In this document: positions 37,467-49,683 of the stretch, one piece after another | Layout: the number at the start of each line of letters is the position of its first letter | Numbering within the stretch: the stretch's first letter is position 1 | Assembly (NCBI GenBank): GCA_951213105.1 | Contig: OX578136.1 | Span: forward strand, 71,030,230 to 71,094,229 | Origin: Amaurobius ferox | Lineage: Eukaryota; Arthropoda; Arachnida; Araneae; Amaurobiidae | Direction of reading: 5' to 3' | Length of the DNA stretch: 64,000 nucleotides | The notes under the pieces: model-generated | Told to the model about the DNA's origin: nothing | The model's input: only the letters and a program-made list of their open reading frames with translations | Database searches by the model: none | Translations under genes and position numbers: made by a program

Positions 37467-38752
37467 TTAAAATTTTACAACATAGTTGAAAAGTTTTTAT
37501 GACTTGGTTCATTCTATCTGTCGGTCTGTCTGTCTGTCCGTTAGCACAATAACTGCTGTAAAATGACTTTATTAAAATAAAATTTTAGTATGCTGTTCAG
37601 ATGATCTGTGGTATCTATGGGAATATAAATGAATAATATCACCCAATCAGTTTTGGATTGAAACCGGGTTGAAAAAATGAAATACATTGAACTCTATGGG
37701 GCCTAATTTTTCAAACATTTTTTAAGCGGATTTAAAATTCAAAAATTGCTTCGAAGGTTTTAGAAAATATTCTAATTATCTCATAAAATATATAAAAAAA
37801 ATTCAACAAAATATATTCAGTAGTTTTTTAAATAAAAATTAAAATAGTAATTACACCTTTTATATGAAGAGATTATGTGACGTACTTCAAAATAAACTAT
37901 GGCATCCATCTTGTGTCAAAATCGTGATTTTTAAAGTTCTTTATAATTCATATTTAGTTTTGTATCCGTCCTAAAACCGCTTTATTTCTGCTTAAATTCT
38001 GTGTATCTACATACTGAAACAACGCAATTACAATATATTTGAATTTAAATGATCATCCAACTTTGACTATTTTTACAACGAAGACTTATTTTCGCTCATG
38101 GAGAATGTAAATACCAAAAGATGTAGAATGAGTTATATAAGAATTGCTGCATTTATTTAACGCAAAATTATCTAGCTCATGGAGTCTGCAATATAGCTGA
38201 TATGAATGAAATATTCATTGATTTTACACAGAGAAGCAGACGATTTTTTCGATGAAGTTTTAAGCATAGAGTTTAATTTCTTGTACCTCCATGGTCTTAA
38301 GTTTTGAAATAAAATAAATTATCATAGTATTGTGAGGAATGAAATGAATAGAAAAAGTTTATGAATGAAATGGTGCTTTTATAGAGAGAGCCTTGCGTGT
38401 TATATTTCGATGACGTCATTTGAAAAAATTTTATTTGTTCTCGATGAAGTTTTCAAATATAATAAATTATTGTAGTATTATGATAATTTTAAAAATAGTA
38501 CCGAGGAATGCATCGCATCTTAGAGATTTTTAAACCAAGCAATTAATATTTCAATGCCTTCATTAGAATGAAGTTCATTTTTTTCGATGAAGTTTTAAGT
38601 TCTCAAATATAATAAATTAATGTAATATTGTGATAATTTTAAAAATATTACCTAGGAATGTATCGCATTTTAGAGATGTTTAAATAAAATTGCATTGAAA
38701 TTGGAAAGTGTTTCATAATCAATGCTTAATGCATGATTAATCTTTCTTGTTT
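37467..38752 (-). mobile_element. Family 2 element, near full-length copy b
   Basis: On the minus strand it starts near 38752 with AAACAAGAAAGATTAATCAT and ends near 37467 with a (CAGA)n tract and a degenerate AACACTTTACAAC hairpin. Inside are two or three related ~150-bp segments containing CGATGAAGTTTT, AAATATAATAAATTA and GAGGAATG, and a conserved palindrome TGACGTCA at about 38410. It has no coding capacity. Confidence 0.85.
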
Positions 38753-38806
38753 ATTTCATCTACAGGTGCTTTAAGAAACTATTTCTTGAAAATATTTTGT
38801 AATTTA

Positions 38807-39751
38807 TTACTTTCCTTACATACATAATGTATAAGGAAAGTATTGTGACGGGGTCGAAAATTCGAATTCGAGTTTTCGACGGGAGAGCACGTTTCAAGCA
38901 TCCCTGATCACGAATCAAACATTTTTGAAGTGATGACTGTGTGTGCGTGTGTGTGTGAAAGTATGTGTGTGTGTGTGTGTGTGTCAGTGAGTGTGTGGAG
39001 ACGATAACTGACGAACGAATGGACCGATTCGAACGAAATTTGGTATAAAAATCACAATCCATAAACACTGGAAGCCTATTGTTTTTATACACAATCGAAT
39101 GCACAGAATCCTCCTAAATTTTCGAGTGAAATTTTGAAAAAATCGTCAAAAAATCAAAACCTATAATAAAGTTAAACAAATAGACATTTCTTATGTAATG
39201 TTTCATTAGAAAATGATTGACATAAATTTTAGAAAGCTAACATGAACCGTTCTCGAGATATTGCACATTTAAAAAAAATATCAAAAAGTCATATAAAATC
39301 AAAAAAAATATTTCCCATTGAGAAACATGTTCACTTTTCATATGTAATAGTATGCGATAAATTGCGTGACATCATTCTCGTGGATCTAGCTCGTTCCACT
39401 CATGAAAAAAGATACTTTGAGTAACACTTTTGTATTTGATCGTCAATAGTCATTTATCTGCTGTAAGAATAACTTATTTCTTTGTCCATAACGCTTTACG
39501 AGATTTTAGCGACGATTTTGTTGAAATGTCGCCAACTTGGCGACTTTTTGAAATGTTGCCAAATTAACGAAAATCTCGCCAAATGGATAAAAATGACGCT
39601 AAATCAATGAAAATTACAACTAATTCTCGAAAATTCAATATCTTGGAAATAATATAAATATCTACCATAAGAAAAACCTATTTTCGTTTCTGTAAAAGTA
39701 GTAAATTCATTACATTATATAAGGAAAGTAATGTGTTGCCCACATCAGATT
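38807..39751 (-). mobile_element. Family 1 (HINE-like) copy F
   Basis: Reverse-orientation full-length copy. The 3' hairpin is at 38809-38840, a short interrupted (TG)n covers about 38938-38986, the TTGGCGA cluster covers about 39535-39600, and the 5' end CACATCAGAT is near 39750. It begins about 55 bp after family 2 copy b. Confidence 0.9.
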
Positions 39752-41823
39752 TTTTTATCTTGCAATATTTTATCTGCAAATATTCGCATTATATTTTATT
39801 TTGCAAGCTATGACTGGTGCATTCCTGTAGGTTGAACGGTTTTAAATAAATAAATATAAATGGAAATATTTTTTGCTCTACAAAATGAAAAAATTATATA
39901 CTTTTTCAAGTTGTGCTACATTTCAGTAAAAACAAAAGTCTTACATAAAATACATTTCTGAATTTGCCAATTAGATCATTCATTTCAAACTCAGATGTTT
40001 TCGCACTAAAAGTTCTGCCGACAATGATTACACCTATTTAACACAATTGAATCCAATCGTTTCTGGTTAACCCAATTATAACTCCTGCTTTCCATAAAAT
40101 ATTAACACTTTTTTTTTCAGAAAAGTTTATCTACAGAAGCATACATGCAAAAAACTTCTTTTTTCAATACGTAAATTGATTATTGATCATATATCCAATT
40201 AAATGGAAAGATAGAATGTTCTGTGGGACCCAGGTGGAATTTAAAGAACTTGAACTTTGAGAATAATGATTCACTTAAATAAATAAAGATTCTAGAATAT
40301 CCGGGAAAATTTAATCAAAAGCAGTCTCCGCATTAAAATCTTCCAAACTCTTTATAAAAATCAATATATATTTTGCTAGGAACTGCACAAAAATGGAATA
40401 GTTTGGTTTTTCTAAGTAAAGCAGTGGAGCTTTTAATGCATGTTATCGCATAGCAAAAAATTAAAGTTTCTAGACAAGAAGTATAATTTTATTGAGATAT
40501 GTCATTTGCATATTAACTTAAATTGATTTTCAGGCATATTGTCGCGACTAATAACGACTAATAACGAAAAAATGAATTCCGGTCTTAAATAAATTATTTC
40601 TCTACAAAACTTAAAATGTCATTTTTAAATCCATCTAGTTCAGCTTTTGCTTCTATATAAATAAATGTTCTACTTTTTGGTTGTAAATGACAATATACAT
40701 AGATCATAATTACGAAATATTTTGGGATTTATATACTCAACAAGTGATTATGATTTGGACCACTGAGAGTCAAGATACCAGACAAGAGTTCAATCTTTTT
40801 CATGAACGACATTCATAGGATGACAGTTTTATCATTCTCCTAAAAATTATTATAAATACGGTGCATTTTCAATCAGAAGGATATCCATTAATGAAAATAT
40901 GTGCATATAAAGCTCCATGGTCAAAGTATATGTAGGCAATAAAACACCTTCCTGAATGAAATTACACAGAACTGTCTCCTTGTGGTTTTGTATCATTGAG
41001 CTTCTATACGCCGATGGACTATTTATTTTCATAGTTGCTGAGATTATAGCCTTTTTTTATATAGTATTTGATGTGGATTCCGGATTTTCCTTCAGAATTC
41101 AAATTTCAGATCAGTAGGACTGTATATACCACAAACTGCAGTCTCAGCAAATACTACACATTCTTGGATGGCGAAAGTTTTAACAACTATAGCAGATAAT
41201 GAGAAGGTTTTAAACATAGGAAATAGCTCTGTTGAGACGCTTGTACGTCTGAATGTTATCATACTGTTCATAAGTCGTGACAGAACAAACAATGCAATTA
41301 TTTACTGGATTTCTTGAATGTGCTGGGGAACTGCCAATGTACCAAGCAGAAATACAAAAGAGATTAGTTATGAATGACACAGTGGCTAGATGTGAGCATG
41401 GTTATATCATTTCTCTCATTACTTTGCTCTTTTATACAGTATAGCATCCATTTTGTGGTAATAGTGACTGATTCCAAATTGTATATTACATTCTCTTATG
41501 GATATAGTGATTTTCCATGTTAGACATTATATAGTTTCAACAGAGATGATTGAAGTTTAAGAACTTATTAAGACATGATACATTGTGTGCCAAAATGGTA
41601 CGATGTCAAGAGATTATCATTCAGAGACAAGAAGATCGGTCTCGATTATACAGTGTTTGATCCGCGACGACGCTGAAAATTATTTTCGAGTCTATGCGGA
41701 TTAATGATACATTAAATCTGTACGTCTGAAAGTTCATCCGAGAGATGATAAGTTAAAAGAAAGATAGTATAATCCCTGTGATTGCCACTTTTAGTGTGTT
41801 CCAGTCTAAACTGGGAGACAATT
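39752..41823. other. AT-rich stretch, no gene recognised
   Basis: Less AT-rich parts at about 40740-41030 and 41090-41300 hold frames of 60-66 codons with no recognisable family. Confidence 0.35.
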
Positions 41824-41880
41824 TCCAGGCTGTCCAGATTGATACCTCACATCTTCTGGTAGATTAGACGACCTGGATAG
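41824..41880. repeat. Possible diverged mini-SINE unit
   Basis: Begins TTTCCAGGCTGTCC and ends GACGACCTGG, with the same inverted-end layout and length as the three TSD-flanked mini-SINEs. No convincing TSD is found. Confidence 0.35.
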
Positions 41881-42054
41881 AAAGAAAGAAATAATACAAT
41901 ATTCATGTTTGACATGCATTTAACATATCGGTCAGCTATCGGAAACGGAAAAGTTGCTGTAAGTATTTGTGAAAAGTCAGAAATATTTAAAAATATACAA
42001 CAACCAATGTGTCGACGCTGCCAGACATACATTACTGTTATCAATCGCTTCTCT

Positions 42055-42150
42055 GAGTAACTACTCTAAAACTGCTGTTAAACTACTGTGGACCTGTAAA
42101 ACTGCTGTTAAACTGTTCTGAAACTGTAAAACTGCTGTAAATAAATAATG
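42055..42150. repeat. Short CTGTAAAACTGCTGTTAAA tandem array
   Basis: About four imperfect units of AAAACTGCTGTTAAACT type, followed by AAATAAATAATG. The downstream block to about 42300 is less AT-rich and ends with a TATACAGGGTGATTC-like string on the minus strand, as in mariner termini. Confidence 0.6.
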
Positions 42151-42299
42151 TTACCCACACTCTCTGGTTTTCATTTATGTACCAATAGAGCTCTTTAGTA
42201 CCAAAGGGTGACGTTTGCGAACATACATACATATGTTTGTTTTAGTGTTACCTATATCCCACTAAAGTTTGTATAAAGAGTTTTGAATCACCCTGTATA

Positions 42300-45200
42300 A
42301 TCATTACATTGATTTGCCTCGTAGGCGTTAAGAACTATTGCAAGAATTTCTGAATTGTAAAATCTTCAGAAAACACAGTATAAAATAAATTAAAAACGTA
42401 GTATATTAAAATAACCTCTGGTGGATATTTTTAAACCGATTTGTTTTCCGTAAAAACTCGCGTTTGCATGCTTTAAAAAAAATTCGAAAATACTCATTAG
42501 AAATACTTCGACGACCACTGTAGTGCAGTGGGTAGTACGTCTGGTCTCAATTTAGGAAGCAAGACCTTTTCTATGTATTTGAGTATCTTTTTAAGTTTTG
42601 CTATTCAAAATAATATTTTCATAGGACACATTATGACCACAATATTTGAAAAATAGCCCTTAATAATCATATTATTTATTAAAATTAACCCTAGTTTAAT
42701 AACAATAATACTTTGCAAGTTTTCAGGCTTAGTAATTTTGTATGTAAATGTAACAATTCTGAAACTATTTCAAAAGATGTTAACAGTCGAAATTGCATTC
42801 TTATTTTAATTTACTTTTTAGCAAGAGAAATTAAAAACGAAATATTTTGCTTAAGCAATCTAATATGATAAAGCTTCCTAGCAATAAATTCATACCCATC
42901 TAAAATATAAATGCATTTAAGGTAGATGCAGTGGTGAAGAAATAAACCATTTTCTTTTGGCTTAAAGCCAACGTGCGAATGATATATCAAGTATTACAGA
43001 CAGAAATCTTGTCTTTAATTGTAAAAGAATTAAGCTTCTAAATTTCTATAAACTTTCAGAGATAATTGATTTTTCGACAGAATAAGTGAATTTATTAAAT
43101 ATGTTTTATAAAATGAGGAGAGAGAAAAACTAACCTACAGTTACTTTGAAGAAAAATGCAATTTTTATGGCCATTAAATGCTATTTAGTAATAATAATTA
43201 AAGTATATATTTATTTAATTAACTTGAAAACTCACGTTATTATTTACAAACAGGATCTTATGACTTATTATTCATTATATAAATTTTCACTTATATCATT
43301 TTATTAATTTTAACAATCTGAGACCACATTTTTATTATATTTGAATCTGAATTACTGTTTATCAGACCGGAGCGGTGATCAGCCTTATTAGCTGAATTCA
43401 GATTATTTAACTACTTGATTTACGATATATAACTCAGTAAATACCTCTATACTGCATGGGATGCACGGGAACCACTGTTGCATAAACATGGCATTGGCCT
43501 GGCTTTCTAAATGCACAATATTCGAACTTTTTTAACTAGTTGCATCATCTTTTTATAATGAGATTTTTTACCAGACCATTTGGTCCTGTAAATTTTTAGC
43601 GACTGTTCTCATGAAAATCTTTTGCTCATGTGTTCGTTCTCTGTTTTAGTTAGGTAACTTTCAATTTGGTCAAACGCCTTCCTTCAAGAACCAGAAACCT
43701 GATTGGTGTAAATTTGCCCCCTCATCAGTAAATGTTGTTTCTGGAGCGGATCTTCATGGATGTTACTGCACCTCCCCCTTACAGACACTGATTCATCAGG
43801 TTAGCTCTCAGCTTGGGTGCAGACCATGTAAACATGGTATATCCCTTGCGTGTTGGTTCCAATATTAATTAAAATTTTAGGGATCCAAACGAATGTCCTA
43901 TTTAATGTCAATTTCGATGTCTTTGCGGCGTATCTATTCTCACCACTCGATTCCTACCATCGTTTCATTGCTTTATGTATGACATCACCGGTCTATCTTT
44001 TATCTCAGAGAAATGAAGAATAATGGAAAAATAACACTCGCTTAGACAGATACATTTTTAAAAATTTTTGAAAAAAACTTTAAAAATACTAAATATCGAA
44101 ATTATTTATACATATTCCAAATATGGACCATATTTCTGACAAAAAAGAAACATTATTAACATTTCAATCTATTATGTTTAAGCACTCAAAATGTTTACAG
44201 TTTTCGTACTGCTTCGATTTCCGACACAGAAACACCAAGCATAGATGTTATTCACCTCACAATATATATTATTTTAAATATTCTAACCACCACTCACTAT
44301 CCAATAAATGTGAGATTTACATAACGCTAAATATTTTAAGCTGAGGGCTTTCAGGTCCCTAAGCATCGGATTAAAATAGTACAGCTGCAATCCTTCGAGA
44401 AGACAGGCATACATGGCCACAGAAATTCATATTCCACTTTCAACTCCTCCAGATCTTGGTTGAAATATTACATGGAAATATTACATGCATTGCCTGAAAA
44501 TAAGTTAATCCTGTACGATACGGGAGTTAAATATAATCCTAAGAAGCATAGATCATCTTTGGGACTGCAAACTTTTCAGGTTTGATTACCCGTTTTGAGT
44601 TAGCTGTGGCTCTGTCAAAGGGGTGGCTGTGGGTAATAACCCCCTAGGAACTCATCGAACCCATTGAATTTCAGAGCAATTATATATGGAGAAATGAAAA
44701 TCAAATGTTTGGTTACCAACACCCTGACCACATACATTTTTCTTTCGGTGCTACTGTGTTGGAACACTTTAATTCAACATTGAAATACATTCAGCATTGT
44801 TTCAGAATTGGAATTCAATCAACATTGCTTCAGCATTGGAATTTAATCAACATTGTTTCAGCATTAAAATTCAATCAGCGGTGAGGTTTAATGATAGAAC
44901 AGTTTTAGAAATTTTATGAGCATATATATGATTAGAAACAACTAGAAACAACTGTTGAAAAAATCCTATAGGCATTACATATATGTTTCAGTCCACTGTA
45001 CGCGCTTCCTCGCTATTGACCTTTATAAATGATTTTTTGCTCAAAAGTACAACGGGATATTTTGATTTCAAAAGTTTCATAACATCGTATTAGTAATTTG
45101 CTTTGCATACGGTGTATTGTAATATCAATGATAATATTATATGTTTAACACAATCATTTTGTTCAACATTTAAGGATACTGCGATTTTTTATGTTAGACA

Positions 45201-46027
45201 ATGAACTACTGCTTTACAACTGTAACACTACAAAACTTCAGCAACATTTAGTCCAAACTAGACTGAAAAACGTCATATTATTCATTTCAAATTGATAATA
45301 CATTTTAAATAGATACGTGGGTATAATATTAAGTATATATATATACGATACCAGTTATCATCTTGGCCATTTTAAATTTATGTCGAATTTAATTTTAAAT
45401 CGGTTTCAAATATATCTCCATATTTCAAACCCGCGACATTGAGTTTGAAAACTTTTAAAACCTGGTACAGGAGAATCAGTACTAACCGGTCTCACTTATG
45501 AATACAAAAGAGATGGATGGATATTTCTTAAACAACAAGATATTTATGAAAAATACACACTTTCACTGGGCTCAACTCAAAATATCATACGCAAGCAATA
45601 TATTATGAAACATAAAATTGCAATATTTGAGACCAAAACTTTATGTTTGAAGGAAAAATGATAAAGTGAATAACCAAATGCCGTTATCATGTCTTTCATG
45701 TGCTCTATTTTTTTTCATTTTCTGGAGAAGAGAGAAGAAATACGACATAAGCGAATATCGCATTTTATGGGAATTTTTCTGCTTTCAGTCACGGCAAATA
45801 TTGTTCTCATGTATAATATAAAAAAGGTACTTCCAGTAAAATTTCCAAACGCATTAATTTCTGATTCATTGATTTTTGACTATAATTGGGGGTCACTATT
45901 GTTACGTGTGCATCAGTATATTTTGAGATTTTTAAAATAATAACTATTAGGTATTATTTGATAATTTTAAATCCATATTATTTGATACAATAAAATATCG
46001 TCTCTATAAATAATTAAAAGCATATCT
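42300..46027. other. AT-rich stretch, no gene recognised
   Basis: It includes a lone A-box-like TAGTGCAGTGGG near 42525, a small minisatellite at 44765-44880, and less AT-rich patches at about 43620-43850 and 44340-44660 with no recognisable protein. Confidence 0.4.
44765..44880. repeat. ~32-bp minisatellite
   Basis: Three to four imperfect units of the form AATTCAATCAACATTG plus TTTCAGCATTGG. Confidence 0.8.
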
Positions 46028-46102
46028 ACACTACCCGACAGAGAAATTGCAACACTATGAAAGAGCGAATAGAGTATGATGAAAAAGGACACACATACAG
46101 AG

Positions 46103-46167
46103 ATCTGTTCCCGTCCACTCAATTTGGTGCTCATGCCTTAGGACGAGTCGAATGGTCTTGGTTTTCA
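46103..46167 (+). mobile_element. Solitary ~65-bp mini-SINE with 12-bp TSD
   Basis: The insert reads from ATCTGTTCCCGTCC to GGTCTTGGTTTTCA and is flanked by ACACATACAGAG at 46091-46102 and 46168-46179. It is a more diverged version of the units at 10490-10550 and 32111-32172. It sits in the non-coding end of the Tc1-type transposon. Confidence 0.8.
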
Positions 46168-46250
46168 ACACATACAGAGGTGGCATATATAAATAGCGGA
46201 TGTTAATTCCATAAGGATAATACAATACAGTAATGGCATAGACAGTGAGA

Positions 46251-47272
46251 TCAGTAGGGTGTAGGACCACCTCGTGCAGTGGTATAAGCAGCAACTCTTA
46301 AAGGAACAGATGCTAGGAGCGTGCAGATAGTTTCCTAAGGGATGGATAACTATATGCCTTCAACCATCCTCCACTGGTCAGCTTTTGTTTAAGGCGGGGG
46401 CAGGACAGTCAAACGATGGCCAATGATGTCCCATACATGCTCGATGGGTGACAAATCTGAAGACATCGGATGTCAAGGAATTAGCTGGATAATTTATTAT
46501 GCCTGACTGCAGATGGTTATCTTATGCTGTAACGCATTATCTTGCTGGAAAACTGCATTTTGCAACTGCTGGAGGTAGGAAAGTGCAACCAGCTGCAACA
46601 TTTCATCCCCATATCGTCGTCCTGTCGTTGTGCCTCTGATACGAACTAGAGGTGACAAGCTATCGAAGCCGATGGCACCCCAAACTATTATTCCACGTTG
46701 TACAGCAGCATAGTGTTCAAGAGTCGCAGCAAGAGAGGATCTGTTGCCACGTCACCTCCAGACTCTCACACAGCGGCTTTCATTCGATAAACAGAACCAA
46801 GAGTCGTTGCTGAACACTACCCCGTTCCATTAAATCGTCCAAGAGGCTCAGGCCCAACACGATTGTACTCTCCCACGTTGGTATCTTGTCGTCAATGGAA
46901 GTCTTCGTAAAGGCCGGATTGAGTGCAAGCCAATTTCGGTCAAACGTCGAGAAACTGTTAGAATACCCGATGTACCGAGCAAATTCTGCAGAATGTCGAC
47001 AGTCGTCGTCGTTTGCGGGGCCGCCATTGCATAACTTCGAATGGTTCGATCAATGCTTGCTGAGATACGTCTGGAGATATCTGTACCACTGTAACGATTC
47101 TCATAATCTTCTTCAATCTATCTTCTCCAAATCCCTTGCACAGGGCACGCATGTACACGTGTTTCAGAGGCGATACGCCGGTACGACCACCTAGCTGTAC
47201 GCACGCCTAAAATGAATCCCTCGTACTATCACCAAAATGTTGAATCGGAGTTCGGCGTCATCGGACAGGCAT
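46251..47272 (-). pseudogene. Tc1-type (DD34E) transposase pseudogene
   Basis: About 1,020 bp, close to the usual ~340 codons of Tc1 transposases. The start is placed at the ATG at 47272, followed by an N-terminal part with stops. The middle gives VFSNDSWFCL, where the first catalytic aspartate of the usual SDESRF motif is read as N. Next come RGIIVWGAIGFDS, FQQDNALQH (second catalytic D) and SDLSPIEHVWD (catalytic E), with roughly 34 residues between D and E allowing for decay. The frame closes with ARGGPTPY and a stop at 46251-46253. There are at least five stops or shifts. The plus-strand frames at 46886-47194 and 47212-47697 are shadows of this gene. Confidence 0.9.
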
Positions 47273-47569
47273 CTCTTCAATCACACGTGTCCTCTAACAT
47301 GAAAAACAGCTCAAAAACGGGTTTCTGTAGGCAACAGTCAGTAATCACTGTTGGATCATATGCCGTTCCATCACTTTTGTCCTGCGCTCTACTCCCGGGA
47401 TTTTCTTTCATTGCAGATCATTTACATACATCAGCTAGTTGCGTTTGTCTCGCAATTTGCATAATTAATCGACCGGAACTTCATGGTATTTTTTATTCCG
47501 GGAAGTGTAATCAAATATTTGAATGGAACAAAAGACTCAGTCATTATATTACATCAACAGTAATACACG

Positions 47570-47571
<2 letters not shown>

Positions 47572-47667
<96 letters not shown>

Positions 47668-47680
47668 TATATATATATAC
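47572..47680. repeat. (TA)n microsatellite between two transposons
   Basis: A TA array of about 93 bp with a TGCA interruption and a TATATAC end. It lies about 45 bp left of the mariner terminus. Confidence 0.95.
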
Positions 47681-47724
47681 ACAATACTTATACTTAATAT
47701 TTAAATAGTAGCAATATATATATA

Positions 47725-49548
47725 CAGGGTGATTATAATTAAAGTTCTAGGTTTGAAAATGGTCTCAAATACAAAGCACTGGTCCGAATGATTTGAACTT
47801 TTGCGTGAACACTCGTGAAGCAATGGAATTTTGTTTGGTGAAGAAAAAACAGTAGTTCAAAAAGTCGCCACTACGAGAATAATTGTCGCTTTACTATACT
47901 AGAATGCAATACAAAAGTAATAAACTTACTCATTGGCTAATGACGTAATAAATGTTCAATATGCTATTCTTCGAATACTGAATTAAAAGTCGATCTTTCA
48001 TCATCATATGCATGCAAGTAATGAAAAATAAATTCATCTATTGAAACAATGTTAAATTATAAGCAAAAGTAAGCCGTACCTTTCTTCACAAAAGTGGATT
48101 TAACTTGTTTTGCATAATTACTATTCAAATGCTGTTGTAAATTTGCATAAGACAATGACGTTGCAATAAACGTTTTCTATAAAAAAGGAAGATCGAAACT
48201 TATTTCTCACAACTTAATGAAAAATCACTATTGTTCTGTCACGATGACTCTATCATTAAAAGATCGTGCTCTTCTTGTCAAATTGTTTTATGAGAATAAC
48301 ATATCTTGTTTAGTAGCTCTTAGAAAGTTCAGAACGTTGAAAAGTTAAAATATGGTCCTATGTGTGGCAAAATCTTGCACAAAATGATTTTAAAATTTGA
48401 AGAGACTGGCTCTTTGGATATCAAACCTGGCAGGGGACGGAAAACAGTCGACGGAGAGATAGTGGAAGACGTAGCTACAACGTTAAAAGAAGAGCGTAAC
48501 GCTAATGCATTTACAAGTGCACATGGAATTGCCCGATCATTATAAGTTCCCTCCAGTACGGTGCAAACATTTTTTAAACACATTTTGAAATATTATCCTT
48601 ACAAACTTACGCATGTTCAACAGTTGCTAGCTGCGGACAAGGTTGCACGTGAAATGTTTGCACTTCAATTTCTGGCTCGGATACAAGTGGACGATAAATG
48701 GCTCTGGAACGTTTTGTGGGCTGACGAAGCACACTTTCATCTCCACGGAAATGTCAATACGCAAAATTGCTGAATCTGGGCAACCGAAAATCCACAGAAA
48801 CTACGCCAGGTGCCTCTTCACCCCCCCCCCCCCCCCAATGTCACTGTGTGGTGTGGATGTACAGCAGCGTTTATTATCGGGCCTTAATTTTTTGAGGAAG
48901 TTGGTCCTCATGGCCCCGTCAACTGTTCTGTCAATGGCCATCGATATGAACGTCTTTTGAAATGCCACGTTATACCCACACTGCAAGAGCGTCAGTGTAT
49001 CGATAACGCTATTTTCATGCAGGATGGGGATATCGTAAAACAGTGAAGCGACTACTTCGCAGTCACTTTGGAGATGACAGAATCATCAGCTTCCATTTTC
49101 CGGTAAGATGGCCAACACGTTCCCCTGACCTCAATCCATGTGATTTTTAGCTTTGGGGGCATATGAATAATGTGGTGTTTAATGGACAGATTACAAATTT
49201 AGCGGAACTTAAAGCTAGCATCACGCGTCATATCCACAACATCTCTATAGAAACAATCAAATATGTTGTTGCACACGGTATTTTGCGCTTTCAGCTTGTT
49301 TCAGAATGCGAAGGACAGCACATTGAACATTTATTACGTCATTAGCCAATGAGTAAGTCAACGTTTATTACTTTTGTATTGCATTCTAGAGTAGTAAAGC
49401 GCTAATTATTTTCCTTGCGGTGACTTTTTGAACTACTGTTTTTTTCTCCATCAAACCAAATTCCATTGCTCCACGAGTGTGCACGCAAAATTTCAAATCA
49501 TTCTAACTAGTGCTTTTTATTTGAGACCATTTTCAAACCAGGAACTTT
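47725..49548 (+). mobile_element. Mariner-type DNA transposon with ~250-bp TIRs
   Basis: The left end is CAGGGTGATTATAATTAAAG directly after TA. The left inverted repeat (about 47725-47981) matches the reverse complement of about 49303-49548 with scattered differences. Examples are AAAGTTCTAGGTTTG against AAAGTTCCTGGTTTG, and CTCATTGGCTAATGACG on both sides. The right repeat includes the last codons and stop of the transposase gene. The outermost ~16 bp of the right end have been replaced by a TG/CA-rich microsatellite. The enclosed transposase is a pseudogene. Confidence 0.9.
48244..49345 (+). pseudogene. Mariner-type (DD34D) transposase pseudogene
   Basis: The best start is MTLSLKDRALLVKLFYENN at 48244, a helix-turn-helix region followed by GSLDIKPGRGRKTVDG. 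The core has VLWADEAHFHLHG (first catalytic D) near 48715 and NTQNC-stop-IWATENP near 48765. IFMQDG (second D) is near 49010-49028 and PTRSPDLNPCDF (third D) near 49110-49145, about 34 residues on. The C-terminus EGQHIEHLLRH ends at the stop at 49343-49345. It has stops near 48543 and 48771, several frameshifts, and a run of 16 cytosines at 48821-48836 that breaks the frame. The length (~365 codons) fits the family. It belongs to the IS630-Tc1-mariner superfamily, probably the group with a DUF4817-like N-terminus common in spider genomes (from memory). Confidence 0.92.
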
Positions 49549-49589
49549 ATATGTGTGTGGGTGTGTGTATACACACACAGACACACACC

Positions 49590-49680
<91 letters not shown>
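49549..49680. repeat. Compound palindromic (TG)n-(CA)n-(TA)n-(GT)n microsatellite
   Basis: TGTGGGTGTGTGTATACACA and its near-complement form a roughly 40-bp palindrome at 49555-49594. Then follows (TA)n to about 49651 and (GT)n to 49678. It occupies the site of the lost right terminus of the mariner element. Confidence 0.92.

Positions 49681-49683
<3 letters not shown>

Larger units (their letters stand above)
46028..47300 (-). mobile_element. Decayed Tc1-type DNA transposon
   Basis: This encloses a Tc1-family transposase pseudogene on the minus strand. The putative end near 46028 reads CTACACTACCCGACAGAGAA followed by ATTGCAACAC. I find no matching inverted copy at the other side, so the right limit is set only by the start of the coding sequence and may be further out. 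A mini-SINE has inserted in the 3' untranslated part. Confidence 0.7.

Noticed and set aside
42505..42570. tRNA-like or SINE head at TAGTGCAGTGGG
   Set aside because: Only an A-box-like string is seen; no B box or body follows.
46886..47697. Plus-strand frames of 102 and 161 codons
   Set aside because: The first is antisense to the Tc1 transposase pseudogene. The second begins in its antisense 5' end and runs into a TA array.
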